Positions 7,253 to 14,718 of a stretch of 23,748 nt of DNA are shown here, piece by piece. Positions within the stretch are counted from its first letter, which is position 1. Each line of letters opens with the position of its first letter. A program made the position numbers and the translations under genes. Under the pieces are notes generated by a model, which made no database searches, had not been told where the DNA came from, and worked only from the letters and a program-made list of their open reading frames with translations. Source of the DNA: a virus; the IMG/VR virus record IMGVR_UViG_3300046167_000073, positions 1 through 23,748 of that record; one strand, given 5' to 3'.

Positions 7253-8319
7253 ATATGGGCGGTTACACTGGCGGTATGACTCAGGCAATGGGAATGAATC
7301 CTATGTTTGATGAAACCGAAGAGATGCCACAAATGAACTGCGGTGGGTACATGGGAGGCGGTATGATGTCCGCTGACGTTATTGTAGGTATCGACCCTGT
7401 TAGTGGCAACGAAATCCCGCTAGGCTCAGACGCTGAGAATGTTAGAGACGATATTCCTGCTATGCTTTCTGAAGACGAATACGTTCTTCCGGCTGACGTA
7501 GTTAAATGGCATGGTCTAAAGCATATTCAAGAAATGCACGACGAAGCGTCTATGGGTCTAATGTCAATGGCTATGGACGGCCTTGTGGCTACTGGAGAGC
7601 CTGCTGTAAAATCTAAAGATGCAGAGAAAGTTAAGCAAGAATACCGTACTGAAAAGGGATCTAGAAAGACTCCTGAAGGTGTGGAAGTAGAGCTAACTGC
7701 TTACGAAGTAGAAGATAATGCAGACTTAGAAAAAGAAGACGATTCAAAATACAAGTCTAAAGTAAAAGGCAACATGAAAGAGTATGGTAAGGGTGGTCTT
7801 TTAGGCTACGCTGAAGGTGGACTTGTAGACGACGAAGACCCAGACCCGTATCGTGATTTACTAGACGATGGCTTTGAGTTTGATGCTGACATGATGAATG
7901 CTGAGATGCTTGAAGAAGTAGCTGCGGAGCAACGTGCTAGAGACAAAGAGCTAGAGCCATATATGCGAGAAGAAAGTCTCAGTGAAGAAGATGCTGCTGA
8001 TATATTTGATGTAGACGAAGAAGCGGGCGTTGTTGACGTTCCTGATGGCGGTCTGGATACTACTCCAGTGTCAGAAGACGAAGAAATCTCAGAAGACAAA
8101 GTAAATAAAGTAGCTGCTGCATTACTAAAGCAAGCAAACTCATACGGTGGTAGTGGTTCAGAAGGTGCAGCATTTATGTCTGGCCTAGGTAACGGCGTTA
8201 AGATGGCCGAGCTAGGAAAGAAAGTAGGCGACCAGTTAGCTGACTACGAAACTAAAAGTGGTAACAATCCGTTTGGATTCTTACGAGACGACAAAGGCTT
8301 TTTCCGAAAAAGGGATTAA
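7249..8319 (+). CDS. Acidic virion-associated protein, Gly-Met-rich N-terminus
   Basis: This is a 356-residue protein. The first 42 residues are Gly/Met-rich (GGYTGGM, CGGYMGGGMM). Residues 43-115 hold a conserved-looking stretch (VIVGIDPVSGNEIPLGSDAE, then RDDIPAMLSEDEYVLPADVV) that I associate with unnamed structural proteins of marine podovirus-like phages. Residues 185-290 are extremely Asp/Glu-rich, and a GGLL/GGLV pair occurs near 180-190. The tail is globular and contains NPFGFLRDDKGFFRKRD. It sits between portal accessory genes and the scaffold and overlaps the basic protein before it by four bases. A head-assembly or internal protein is plausible; function is unknown. Confidence 0.62.
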   Translation: MNMGGYTGGMTQAMGMNPMFDETEEMPQMNCGGYMGGGMMSADVIVGIDPVSGNEIPLGSDAENVRDDIPAMLSEDEYVLPADVVKWHGLKHIQEMHDEASMGLMSMAMDGLVATGEPAVKSKDAEKVKQEYRTEKGSRKTPEGVEVELTAYEVEDNADLEKEDDSKYKSKVKGNMKEYGKGGLLGYAEGGLVDDEDPDPYRDLLDDGFEFDADMMNAEMLEEVAAEQRARDKELEPYMREESLSEEDAADIFDVDEEAGVVDVPDGGLDTTPVSEDEEISEDKVNKVAAALLKQANSYGGSGSEGAAFMSGLGNGVKMAELGKKVGDQLADYETKSGNNPFGFLRDDKGFFRKRD

Positions 8320-8389
8320 GCTAACAGATCGACGGTAAGGGCTACCCGCGATAGCAACACCATTGTGGCCCCCAATAGGTAAAATCAAC

Positions 8390-9175
8390 ATGGCTAAATA
8401 TCAAGGAGCATACCGCTCTGAAAAAGAACAACCGGAGCAAGTTAACGTAGCGGAACGACAAGAACCCGCAGCTACTTCGGTTGAGGAAGAAACATTTAAG
8501 AAACGCTACTCAGATTTACGACGGCACTCACAAGCAAAAACAGATGCTGCCGAGGCCGAAGCTAAAAAGCTGAAAGCTCAACTAGATGCTGCGACTAAGA
8601 AACAAATTAAGTTTCCTAAAACAGACAAAGAGATTAGCGAATGGGTAACAAAATACCCAGACGTAGCAGGAATAATCGACACCATAGCACAACGCAGGGC
8701 GTTAGAGGCTACGGGTCAAGTAGAAAAGAAAATGGATAGTCTTCGTAAATTAGAGACTAAGATCCATAAAGACAAAGCAGAAACGCATCTAAAGGCTATG
8801 CACCCTGACTTCGATAAGATTAGACAGGATAAAAAATTCCACGTTTGGGCAGAACGACAGCCTAAATGGGTACAAGAAGCCTTATATGCAAATGACACTG
8901 ATGCACTAGCCGCAGCTAGAGCTATTGATTTATACAAAGCTGATTTAGAAAAGTCAATGGCCGCAGCCAAGAAACGAAATAAAGGCAACAGTGCCGCAGA
9001 GTCAGTAACAAGAACTTCAAGTGCTTCACCTAGATCTTCCACTAATAATGGAAGCTGGAGTGAATCAAAAGTACAATCGCTTACATCTCAGCAGTTTGAT
9101 GAGTATGAAGCGGAGATCGAGAAAGCCATTCGCTCTGGCTCTTTCGATTACGATCTTTCTGGTGGAGCTAGATAG
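8390..9175 (+). CDS. Capsid scaffolding protein
   Basis: This 261-residue protein is highly charged and helical. It has coiled-coil segments near 35-70 (YSDLRRHSQAKTDAAEAEAK) and 100-135, a Ser/Asn-rich linker near 190-215, and a short C-terminal helix ending SGSFDYDLSGGAR. This composition and the place directly before the major capsid gene are characteristic of tailed-phage scaffolding proteins, which template capsid assembly and leave before packaging is complete. I chose ATG 8390 over an upstream in-frame TTG at 8363 because AGG (8377-8379) lies about 10 bases before it and the added N-terminus (WPPIGKIN) looks untranslated. Confidence 0.75.
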   Translation: MAKYQGAYRSEKEQPEQVNVAERQEPAATSVEEETFKKRYSDLRRHSQAKTDAAEAEAKKLKAQLDAATKKQIKFPKTDKEISEWVTKYPDVAGIIDTIAQRRALEATGQVEKKMDSLRKLETKIHKDKAETHLKAMHPDFDKIRQDKKFHVWAERQPKWVQEALYANDTDALAAARAIDLYKADLEKSMAAAKKRNKGNSAAESVTRTSSASPRSSTNNGSWSESKVQSLTSQQFDEYEAEIEKAIRSGSFDYDLSGGAR

Positions 9176-9378
9176 TAGTATCACCGGATTATCGCACAGA
9201 CTAGGACCGCATCTGATAAAGCCTACTCCTTGGTCTGTGTTTACCAAAAGTTAAACGGCGTTAGTCACCTTTAGCTAGTGGCCCCTTCACAGGACACCCA
9301 CAGAACTGAAGCCCTTTCGTATGTTACCTTTTGCGTTTATCAATGCCCCAACTATATTTCTATTAAGGAGAAATCATC
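9176..9378. other. Untranslated region between scaffold and capsid genes
   Basis: This gap of about 200 bases in an otherwise compact operon has no gene. It contains a long-stem hairpin candidate (9195-9239) and ends in a strong Shine-Dalgarno, AAGGAG (9365-9370), eight bases before the capsid ATG. It may serve to boost or separately regulate capsid synthesis, for example through RNA processing or stability. Confidence 0.55.
9195..9239 (+). promoter_or_regulatory. Hairpin upstream of the capsid gene
   Basis: CACAGAC (9195-9201) pairs with GTCTGTG (9233-9239). After a small internal loop, AGGA (9203-9206) pairs with TCCT (9227-9230), leaving a loop of about 20 bases. No U-run follows, so it does not look like a simple intrinsic terminator. 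An RNA-processing or stabilising element before the highly expressed capsid gene is a reasonable reading. Confidence 0.35.
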
Positions 9379-10443
9379 ATGGCATTTAATAAAGCAACGG
9401 GCCACGGAAATCTACCTAACGGTAACTTCTCGCCTGTCATTTATTCACAGAAAGTCCAAAAGGCTTTCCGCAAGTCTTCTGTTGTTGAAGACATTACTAA
9501 CACTGATTACATGGGTGAAATTGCTAACTTTGGCGACTCAGTTAAAATTATCAAAGAACCTGAAATTTCAGTAAGCTCTTACGCTCGCGGCACTCAGATC
9601 CAAACTCAGGATCTAGACGACAGCGAGTTTTCATTAAACATCGACCAAGCTAACTACTTTAGCTTTAAGATGGATGACATCGAAAACGCTCACTCACACG
9701 TTAACTTCATGGATATGGCAACAGATCGTGCTGGTTACAAATTGCGTGACACTTTCGATTCAGAAGTATTAGGTTACGCTTCTGGTTGGACTAAAGGTGC
9801 TGACGGCAGTTGGACTGAAGACTCTGTAGACAGTGGCACTGTTGCTTCTACTACAGCAGCAGCTTCTGGTCTTATTGCAGCCAACAACTTAGATTTCACT
9901 ACTTTCGGTGGATCTGGTGCGGGTAAATTCATTCCTTTATCTAACGGTACGGACACTGCTGGTTTCGCTTCTCCATTAGAAGTTATGAACCGTATGGCTC
10001 GTATTATGGATGTTAACAATGTAGACACTGAAGATCGTTGGTTTATTGCTGATCCTGTGTTCTTCGAGCGTCTAATGGACGAAGGTTCTAAGTTTGTAAG
10101 TGCAGACTTTAACCTGTCTATGGACGGTGACGGCATTATTGCTAACGGTCGAATCGGTAACGGTTTAATTCGTGGCTTTAAAATCTACAAGTCTAATAAC
10201 CTCCCATACAAAGGTTCAGGCCCCGGTACTTCTACTGACACAGCCGACACTGCTAACTATGGTGTTGTTATTGCTGGTCATCAATCTGCTATTGCTTCTG
10301 CACAGCAAATTGACAAGACTGAAACTTACCGCGACCCTGACAGCTTCGCTGACATCGTTCGTGGTATGCAATTGTACGGTCGCAAGATCCTTCGTCCAGA
10401 AGCTCTTGTTACTGCTCGATACGCACTTGCTGCGTCTGCATAA
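9379..10443 (+). CDS. Major capsid protein
   Basis: This 354-residue protein forms the icosahedral shell. It follows the scaffold gene and has the strongest Shine-Dalgarno in the window (AAGGAG). Features typical of HK97-fold coat proteins in this size class are the N-terminal YSQKVQKAFRKSSVVEDITN, the GDSVKIIKEPEISVSSYARG strand region (about 52-71), the helix DDIENAHSHVNFMDMATDRA with GYKLRDTFDSEVLGYASG after it (spine helix), and RWFIADPVFFERLMDEG with GRIGNGLIRGFKIYKSNNLP further on. The C-terminus (YRDPDSFADIVRGMQLYGRK) is also typical. An Ala/Gly/Ser-rich part near 140-180 is likely a surface loop. No downstream protease or decoration gene is evident. Confidence 0.92.
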   Translation: MAFNKATGHGNLPNGNFSPVIYSQKVQKAFRKSSVVEDITNTDYMGEIANFGDSVKIIKEPEISVSSYARGTQIQTQDLDDSEFSLNIDQANYFSFKMDDIENAHSHVNFMDMATDRAGYKLRDTFDSEVLGYASGWTKGADGSWTEDSVDSGTVASTTAAASGLIAANNLDFTTFGGSGAGKFIPLSNGTDTAGFASPLEVMNRMARIMDVNNVDTEDRWFIADPVFFERLMDEGSKFVSADFNLSMDGDGIIANGRIGNGLIRGFKIYKSNNLPYKGSGPGTSTDTADTANYGVVIAGHQSAIASAQQIDKTETYRDPDSFADIVRGMQLYGRKILRPEALVTARYALAASA

Positions 10444-10455
10444 GGAGAATAACTA

Positions 10456-10957
10456 ATGGCTACAGTAGATTTAGCTACAAATATCAACGCAGGTACTCAT
10501 CCTGTGCAAACTGGACAAGGTGCATTCGTTCTTGAAGCTCTTGTTGATTTCGCTGCTGCAACTACCTCTAAAGGTAGGTGCGTTAGCCGCAGGCGATATT
10601 ATGCAGTCAATCGACGTTCCTGCTAACACTATGATTTTAGCGGGCGGCATTGAAGTTATCACAGCTTTGGATGCTTCAGCCGACGGTACTACCTTCAACT
10701 TAGGTGTGACCGGAACTGGCGGTATCGTTACTTCTTTCTGTAATGTAGTAGACTTTGAAGATTCTGCGGCAGGCTCGTACTTTAGTACTGGTACTGCGGG
10801 CGCTTCTGGTGTTTACGTTACAGCGGCAGCCGATACTGTTGACTTAGAGCTTCAGGCTTTGAGTACGACTGTTTCAACTGGTGTAGTACGAATTTTCGTA
10901 GTATGTATTCCAGTGGATGCTAAATTAGCACCCGGCGTTGCAGCTATCGGTTCGTAA
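10456..10957 (+). CDS. Structural protein after capsid gene, frame-disrupted
   Basis: A gene starts at ATG 10456 (Shine-Dalgarno AAGGAG, 10442-10447) and encodes MATVDLATNINAGTHPVQTG and further residues up to TTSK (39). In that frame it soon loses sense and stops at 10626. In the +1 frame the sequence resumes exactly after AAA (10570-10572) plus one G as VGALAAGDIMQSIDVPANTM and runs to the stop at 10957. Removing one G at 10573/10574 yields an unbroken protein of about 166 residues. The downstream frame has only a GTG at 10520 with nonsense N-terminal residues, so it is not a separate gene. The product is Gly/Ala/Thr-rich and beta-type, as for small head proteins encoded after the capsid gene. 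See findings for the possible meaning. Confidence 0.75.
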
Positions 10958-10975
10958 GATAGTGTGACTTAGATT

Positions 10976-11005
10976 GTGGGCTGGTTCGCTGGCCCACTTT
11001 CTTTT
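10976..11005 (+). terminator. Intrinsic terminator with TTCG loop
   Basis: GTGGGCTGG (10976-10984) pairs with CTGGCCCAC (10989-10997), nine pairs including two G-T wobbles, closed by a TTCG tetraloop (10985-10988). TTTCTTTT follows at once. It separates the capsid gene set from the tail gene set and should limit read-through of abundant capsid mRNA. Confidence 0.85.
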
Positions 11006-11025
11006 ACTTTTAATAGAGTGTAATT

Positions 11026-12081
11026 ATGTCTTTAACATATATGGACCTTTGCAATAAGGTACTTCGACGCATCAACGAGATTGAGTTTTCTCAGACTGAT
11101 TTTGATAGCGCCACCGGATTACACGCAGCTACTAAAGATGCTGTGTTACACGCTATTGCAAAAATAAATTCAGCGGAGTTTGAATGGCCGTTTAACGCCA
11201 CTACATATACTCAAACTTTGCAAGCAGGAGTAGAGTCTTATCAGTTTCCTAGTGACTTAAAAACTGTAGACTTTAATTCTTTTCAAATTCAACGTGACGT
11301 AAACTCTGTAGTCATCACTAAGATAGACGCAGATACATTCACTTACCCTTTGCCTATTACTAATTTAGGGAACTCAGTGAACACAGCTACGACAGAGACG
11401 TACACAGCTAGTACTGGAGACGCTACAGTAGGTGCTATTAATAATACTTCTAGCACAGCTAACGTAGGAGCTATTATAGATATAGCTTCTGCTAGCTTAT
11501 CTAGTAATGTAGTTACGGTAAACACTTCCTCTGCTCACGGTCTAAGCACAAACGACACCGTAGGTATATCTAACCTTGGGTTTGATGTTACGGACCCTAA
11601 TAGCGTTAAAGTTGAAAATTTTAGAACACTAAAGAAAATAGAAAGAGACGAATACTTTAATCATGGCAGAGATGCAGATGCTAACTCTCTGGCCGCCGGT
11701 AGGGGTATGCCCGACCATATATTCATGGATCATGGAGTAGGTTCTGGTTTATCTCAGGATTTGTATTTTGGTATAACTCCTTCGCCAGACAAAGCGTATA
11801 AAGTTAAATTTAATTACTTTGCTGTGCCTTTTAAACTTAGTGCATACAACGATATAACTAAGATTCCAGATAACTTCGAGCACGTTGTAATAGATGGTGC
11901 AGTACACTTTATGTTTACTTTCAAAGAGAACATGGATGCTGGACAGCTAGCATTGATGAGTTTCCAGCAAGGCATCAAAGAGATGCAAAGCCAACTAATA
12001 AATTCATACGAAAGAATTACTGACCGTCGTGTAGCATTTGGTGGCGGCAAGGTAGGTATACAAGTAGCTGACAGGGTGTAA
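11026..12081 (+). CDS. Head-tail adaptor (P22 gp4-like) with inserted beta module
   Basis: This is a 351-residue protein. The N-terminal 90 residues (YMDLCNKVLRRINEIEFSQT, then KDAVLHAIAKINSAEFEWPF with the SYQFPSDLKTVD strand) and the C-terminal part (KFNYFAVPFKLSAYNDITKI, then VVIDGAVHFMFTF and the final helices) look like the tail accessory or adaptor protein of P22-type phages, which extends the portal ring. Residues about 94-195 are an insert of Ser/Thr-rich beta sequence (DADTFTYP, then SLSSNVVTVNTSSAHGLSTN and DTVGISNLG) that recurs in the protein encoded at 14718. It lies just after the terminator and before the gp10-like gene. The Shine-Dalgarno is weak (GAGTG). Confidence 0.65.
   Translation: MSLTYMDLCNKVLRRINEIEFSQTDFDSATGLHAATKDAVLHAIAKINSAEFEWPFNATTYTQTLQAGVESYQFPSDLKTVDFNSFQIQRDVNSVVITKIDADTFTYPLPITNLGNSVNTATTETYTASTGDATVGAINNTSSTANVGAIIDIASASLSSNVVTVNTSSAHGLSTNDTVGISNLGFDVTDPNSVKVENFRTLKKIERDEYFNHGRDADANSLAAGRGMPDHIFMDHGVGSGLSQDLYFGITPSPDKAYKVKFNYFAVPFKLSAYNDITKIPDNFEHVVIDGAVHFMFTFKENMDAGQLALMSFQQGIKEMQSQLINSYERITDRRVAFGGGKVGIQVADRV
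11305..11610 (+). repeat. Beta module copy 1 (FCCH-like, permuted)
   Basis: The protein segment DADTFTYPLP, then TETYTASTGD, then SLSSNVVTVNTSSAHGLSTN and DTVGISNLGFDVTDPNSV parallels residues 151-250 of the protein at 14718. The AHGLSTGDTV and DxDTFTV signatures resemble E1-FCCH-type repeats seen in phage tail proteins, but here the DxDTF half comes first. Confidence 0.65.
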
Positions 12082-12086
12082 GTCTA

Positions 12087-13844
12087 GTGCCAGATCAAAC
12101 GCAACAACAAACTGTTATATGCCAAGGTGGCTTAGACAACTCAGAAAATCATCTAGCTCTTTCAGATGGTAAAGAAGGTGTAGCTGCTCGCTTGGTAAAC
12201 TACGAAGTAGGTGAGTTTGGTGGCTACCGTAGAATAGAAGGGTTTGACTACCTTAACCCTGCCGGTAATACCAACACCGCAGAGACTAACTCTACTGTTC
12301 CCGGAACAGGGTCTATTCTAGGTGTTTTTGTATATCGTGATTTGTATGATTTAGCGGATGATGTTATTGCTATTAGACAGGTGTCAGGGCAAAGCTACTA
12401 TTCTATTTACAAAATGCGAACCAACAACACATGGCTTAATATATCGGACGGCGGCAAGCTAAACAATGAAGCTAGCCAAAACTATAGGCCAACTGCTACT
12501 GGTGTAGATAGAGTACATATAACTAAGTTTAACGACGACGAAGGTAACAAAGTATGTATAACTGACGGGGTAAACCCTGCGGTTATCTATTGGAATACTA
12601 CAGGTGGACATAACTTTCAGCAGATAGTGTCTACTGGTAATAAAAACTCAACTAATACTGCGGCGAGTCCTCCGGCAGCTAGTAGCGGATCTAACGACGG
12701 TTACGGTGGCGACCAAGCCATAGATCAACCTAAATGTTCTGCTTTCTACAAGACTAGCTTATACCTAGGTGGTGACGGTTCTAACGACCAACCTGCTAGT
12801 GTAGTGGCTTATAGTGCGGCTAAGGACATCTACGACTTCTCTTTTGCCGGAGGAGCACTCACTATACCGGTAGACGTAGACGTAGTTAATATGATGCCTT
12901 TCCGAGATGACTTATATGTATTTGGTCGTACAGGAATAAAAAGAATAAAGCAAAGTGGCACAGATATTATTGCCGAGAACGTCACTAGAAACTTAGGGTG
13001 CGTAGCTCCTGACAGTGTAGTAGAGATAGGCGGCGACCTTATATTCTTAGCGCAAGATGGATTCCGTCCTGTAGCAGGTACAGCTAGAATAGGGGATATA
13101 GAATTAGAAACTTTATCTAAGTCTATACAAAGTGACCTTATACATTTATCTAGCACTTACGATTTAGACAGGATGGTATCTGTAGTTATCCCATCTAAGG
13201 CACAAGTACGCTACTTCCTAAACGCAGCTACTCCTACTGATATTTCTGTAGCAGATGCTCCCGGATTTATTGGTGGACTTCGTACTGAAGATAACACGAC
13301 GGGATGGGAGTGGGGCCGCATACAAGGTATACAGGCTAACTGTACCGATTCAGGTTACATAAGAAATTCAGAGTACATAGTACATGGCGACCACGCAGGT
13401 AAAGTATACCAGCAAGAAATAGGCAACGACTTCAACGGTGCAGATATTACGGCTATTTACGAAACACCCTATATCGACATGGGAGACCCTCTAGTACGAA
13501 AGACTATACGAAAAGTAGATGCCTTTATTAGAGCAGAAGGTGCTATGACTATGGGCTTAACTTTAGACTTTGATTATGGCGACCCTGATCTGTTTAGACC
13601 TGCGGATTTATCTGAGGTAACAGAAGGTGCTATTGCCGAGTTTGATAGGGCCGGTGTTACTTATGTTGACGATGCCGACGACGCATCTATATTTCTATAT
13701 GGTGGACAAACTAAGCCTGTTTTATCTTATCAAATATCTGGATCTGGGCATTCCGTTCAGTTTAGATTTATAAGTACAGGTACGTTTGCCCCTTACTCAA
13801 TCCAAGGGTTGATACTTAAATTCACGACTTCAGGAAAACAATAA
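12087..13844 (+). CDS. Tail protein, P22 gp10-like stabilisation protein
   Basis: This 585-residue protein starts at GTG 12087; no usable ATG lies nearby and the sequence is plausible from the first codon. It opens with CQGGLDNSENHLALSDGKEG and GGYRRIEGFD, then shows beta-propeller-like repeats: YSIYKMRTNNTWLNISDGGK, HITKFNDDEGNKVCITDGVN, FRDDLYVFGRTGIKRIKQSG and APDSVVEIGGDLIFLAQDGF. The C-terminal DADDASIFLYGGQTKPVLSY and GTFAPYSIQGLILKF complete a beta domain. This agrees with phage stabilisation proteins such as P22 gp10, which sit below the gp4 ring in the tail hub. Order after the gp4-like gene supports it. Confidence 0.75.
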   Translation: MPDQTQQQTVICQGGLDNSENHLALSDGKEGVAARLVNYEVGEFGGYRRIEGFDYLNPAGNTNTAETNSTVPGTGSILGVFVYRDLYDLADDVIAIRQVSGQSYYSIYKMRTNNTWLNISDGGKLNNEASQNYRPTATGVDRVHITKFNDDEGNKVCITDGVNPAVIYWNTTGGHNFQQIVSTGNKNSTNTAASPPAASSGSNDGYGGDQAIDQPKCSAFYKTSLYLGGDGSNDQPASVVAYSAAKDIYDFSFAGGALTIPVDVDVVNMMPFRDDLYVFGRTGIKRIKQSGTDIIAENVTRNLGCVAPDSVVEIGGDLIFLAQDGFRPVAGTARIGDIELETLSKSIQSDLIHLSSTYDLDRMVSVVIPSKAQVRYFLNAATPTDISVADAPGFIGGLRTEDNTTGWEWGRIQGIQANCTDSGYIRNSEYIVHGDHAGKVYQQEIGNDFNGADITAIYETPYIDMGDPLVRKTIRKVDAFIRAEGAMTMGLTLDFDYGDPDLFRPADLSEVTEGAIAEFDRAGVTYVDDADDASIFLYGGQTKPVLSYQISGSGHSVQFRFISTGTFAPYSIQGLILKFTTSGKQ

Positions 13845-13845
13845 T

Positions 13846-14718
13846 ATGGCAGGTTACACACGACAATCAGCTTCCAGTATTGCGAACGGACAAGCTGTAT
13901 CCGCCGTTCCTTTAAACAATGAGTTTAACGCTCTTCTTGCGGCATTTGATGCCTCTTCTGGTCACGCCCACGACGGTACTACAGGAGATGCCCCTAAGAT
14001 TGCGTTAGCTACTTCTGTATCCGGTCTACTTCCGCTAGCTAATGGTGGTGTTGCAGGCCTTAACAATGTAACTACTTCTAATCCCGGTGTTAATAACGAC
14101 ACAGACGAGAGCTACAATATAGGTAGTTTTTGGGCAAATTCTAATACAGATAGAGGTTACTTGTGTTATGATGTTACAGATGGTTCGGCAGTATGGAAAG
14201 AATTAGTACATATTAACGCCGCAGGAAACGCAATAGACCCCGGAGCAGATAACACTGTAGACTTGGGTACTAACTCTAATCAATTTAAAGACCTATACAT
14301 TAACGGTACAGCAAATATAGATGCTCTTGCAGCAGATGCAGCTACTGTTACAGGCATTATCACTGGTTCTGGTGGTATAACTTCTTTTATAAACATTCAA
14401 GCGTCGGCTTCTAGCACTGTTGCTGCGGGTACTTTCGCAGGCTACGCTAACAAACGAGTAATTCTAACAGGAAGTACTGCTGCTACTTACGTTCTTCCTG
14501 ATGCCGTTGTTGGTGATGTAGGCAAGACATGGGTTATCTGTAACGCTAGTAGTGCTGCTATAACCTTAGATATAGACACTAACAGCCAGACTGTAACTAA
14601 ACTTGTAGGTAGTGCGGCGGCTACCACTTCGGATATAACTATTGCCTCTGGCGGTGTTGTAGATTTAGTTTGTACAGCAGCAGATAACTATATTCTATAC
14701 GGTAGTGGTATTGCGTAA
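13846..14718 (+). CDS. Tail fibre or spike-type protein
   Basis: This is a 290-residue protein. The N-terminus (YTRQSASSIANGQAVSAVPL, NNEFNALLAAFD, SGHAHDGTTGD) is the usual attachment module of phage fibre proteins, including the GHxHDGT motif at about 38-44. Residues 130-160 have the fibre-type repeat DLGTNSNQFKDLYINGTANI. The rest (180-290) is a beta-rich Ala/Thr/Ser/Gly domain ending in YILYGSGIA, which resembles fibre-tip or collar domains. It starts one base after the gp10-like stop with AGGAAAA upstream, and ends in a TAATG overlap. Role: host recognition or adapter for a longer fibre. Confidence 0.75.
   Translation: MAGYTRQSASSIANGQAVSAVPLNNEFNALLAAFDASSGHAHDGTTGDAPKIALATSVSGLLPLANGGVAGLNNVTTSNPGVNNDTDESYNIGSFWANSNTDRGYLCYDVTDGSAVWKELVHINAAGNAIDPGADNTVDLGTNSNQFKDLYINGTANIDALAADAATVTGIITGSGGITSFINIQASASSTVAAGTFAGYANKRVILTGSTAATYVLPDAVVGDVGKTWVICNASSAAITLDIDTNSQTVTKLVGSAAATTSDITIASGGVVDLVCTAADNYILYGSGIA

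Noticed and set aside
7806-8099. Ser-rich open frame on the - strand
   Set aside because: Its serine richness is the complement of the acidic codons of the 7249 gene; nothing supports translation.
8363-8389. TTG start for the scaffold gene
   Set aside because: ATG 8390 has better spacing from AGG and the extra residues look like translated leader.
9331-9358. Promoter TTGCGT-16-TATATT before the capsid gene
   Set aside because: Weak -35, and transcription would begin at the Shine-Dalgarno, making it ineffective.
10520-10957. Treating this frame as a separate gene starting at GTG 10520
   Set aside because: The first 18 residues are a nonsense reading of the true upstream frame and the real ATG with AAGGAG is at 10456.
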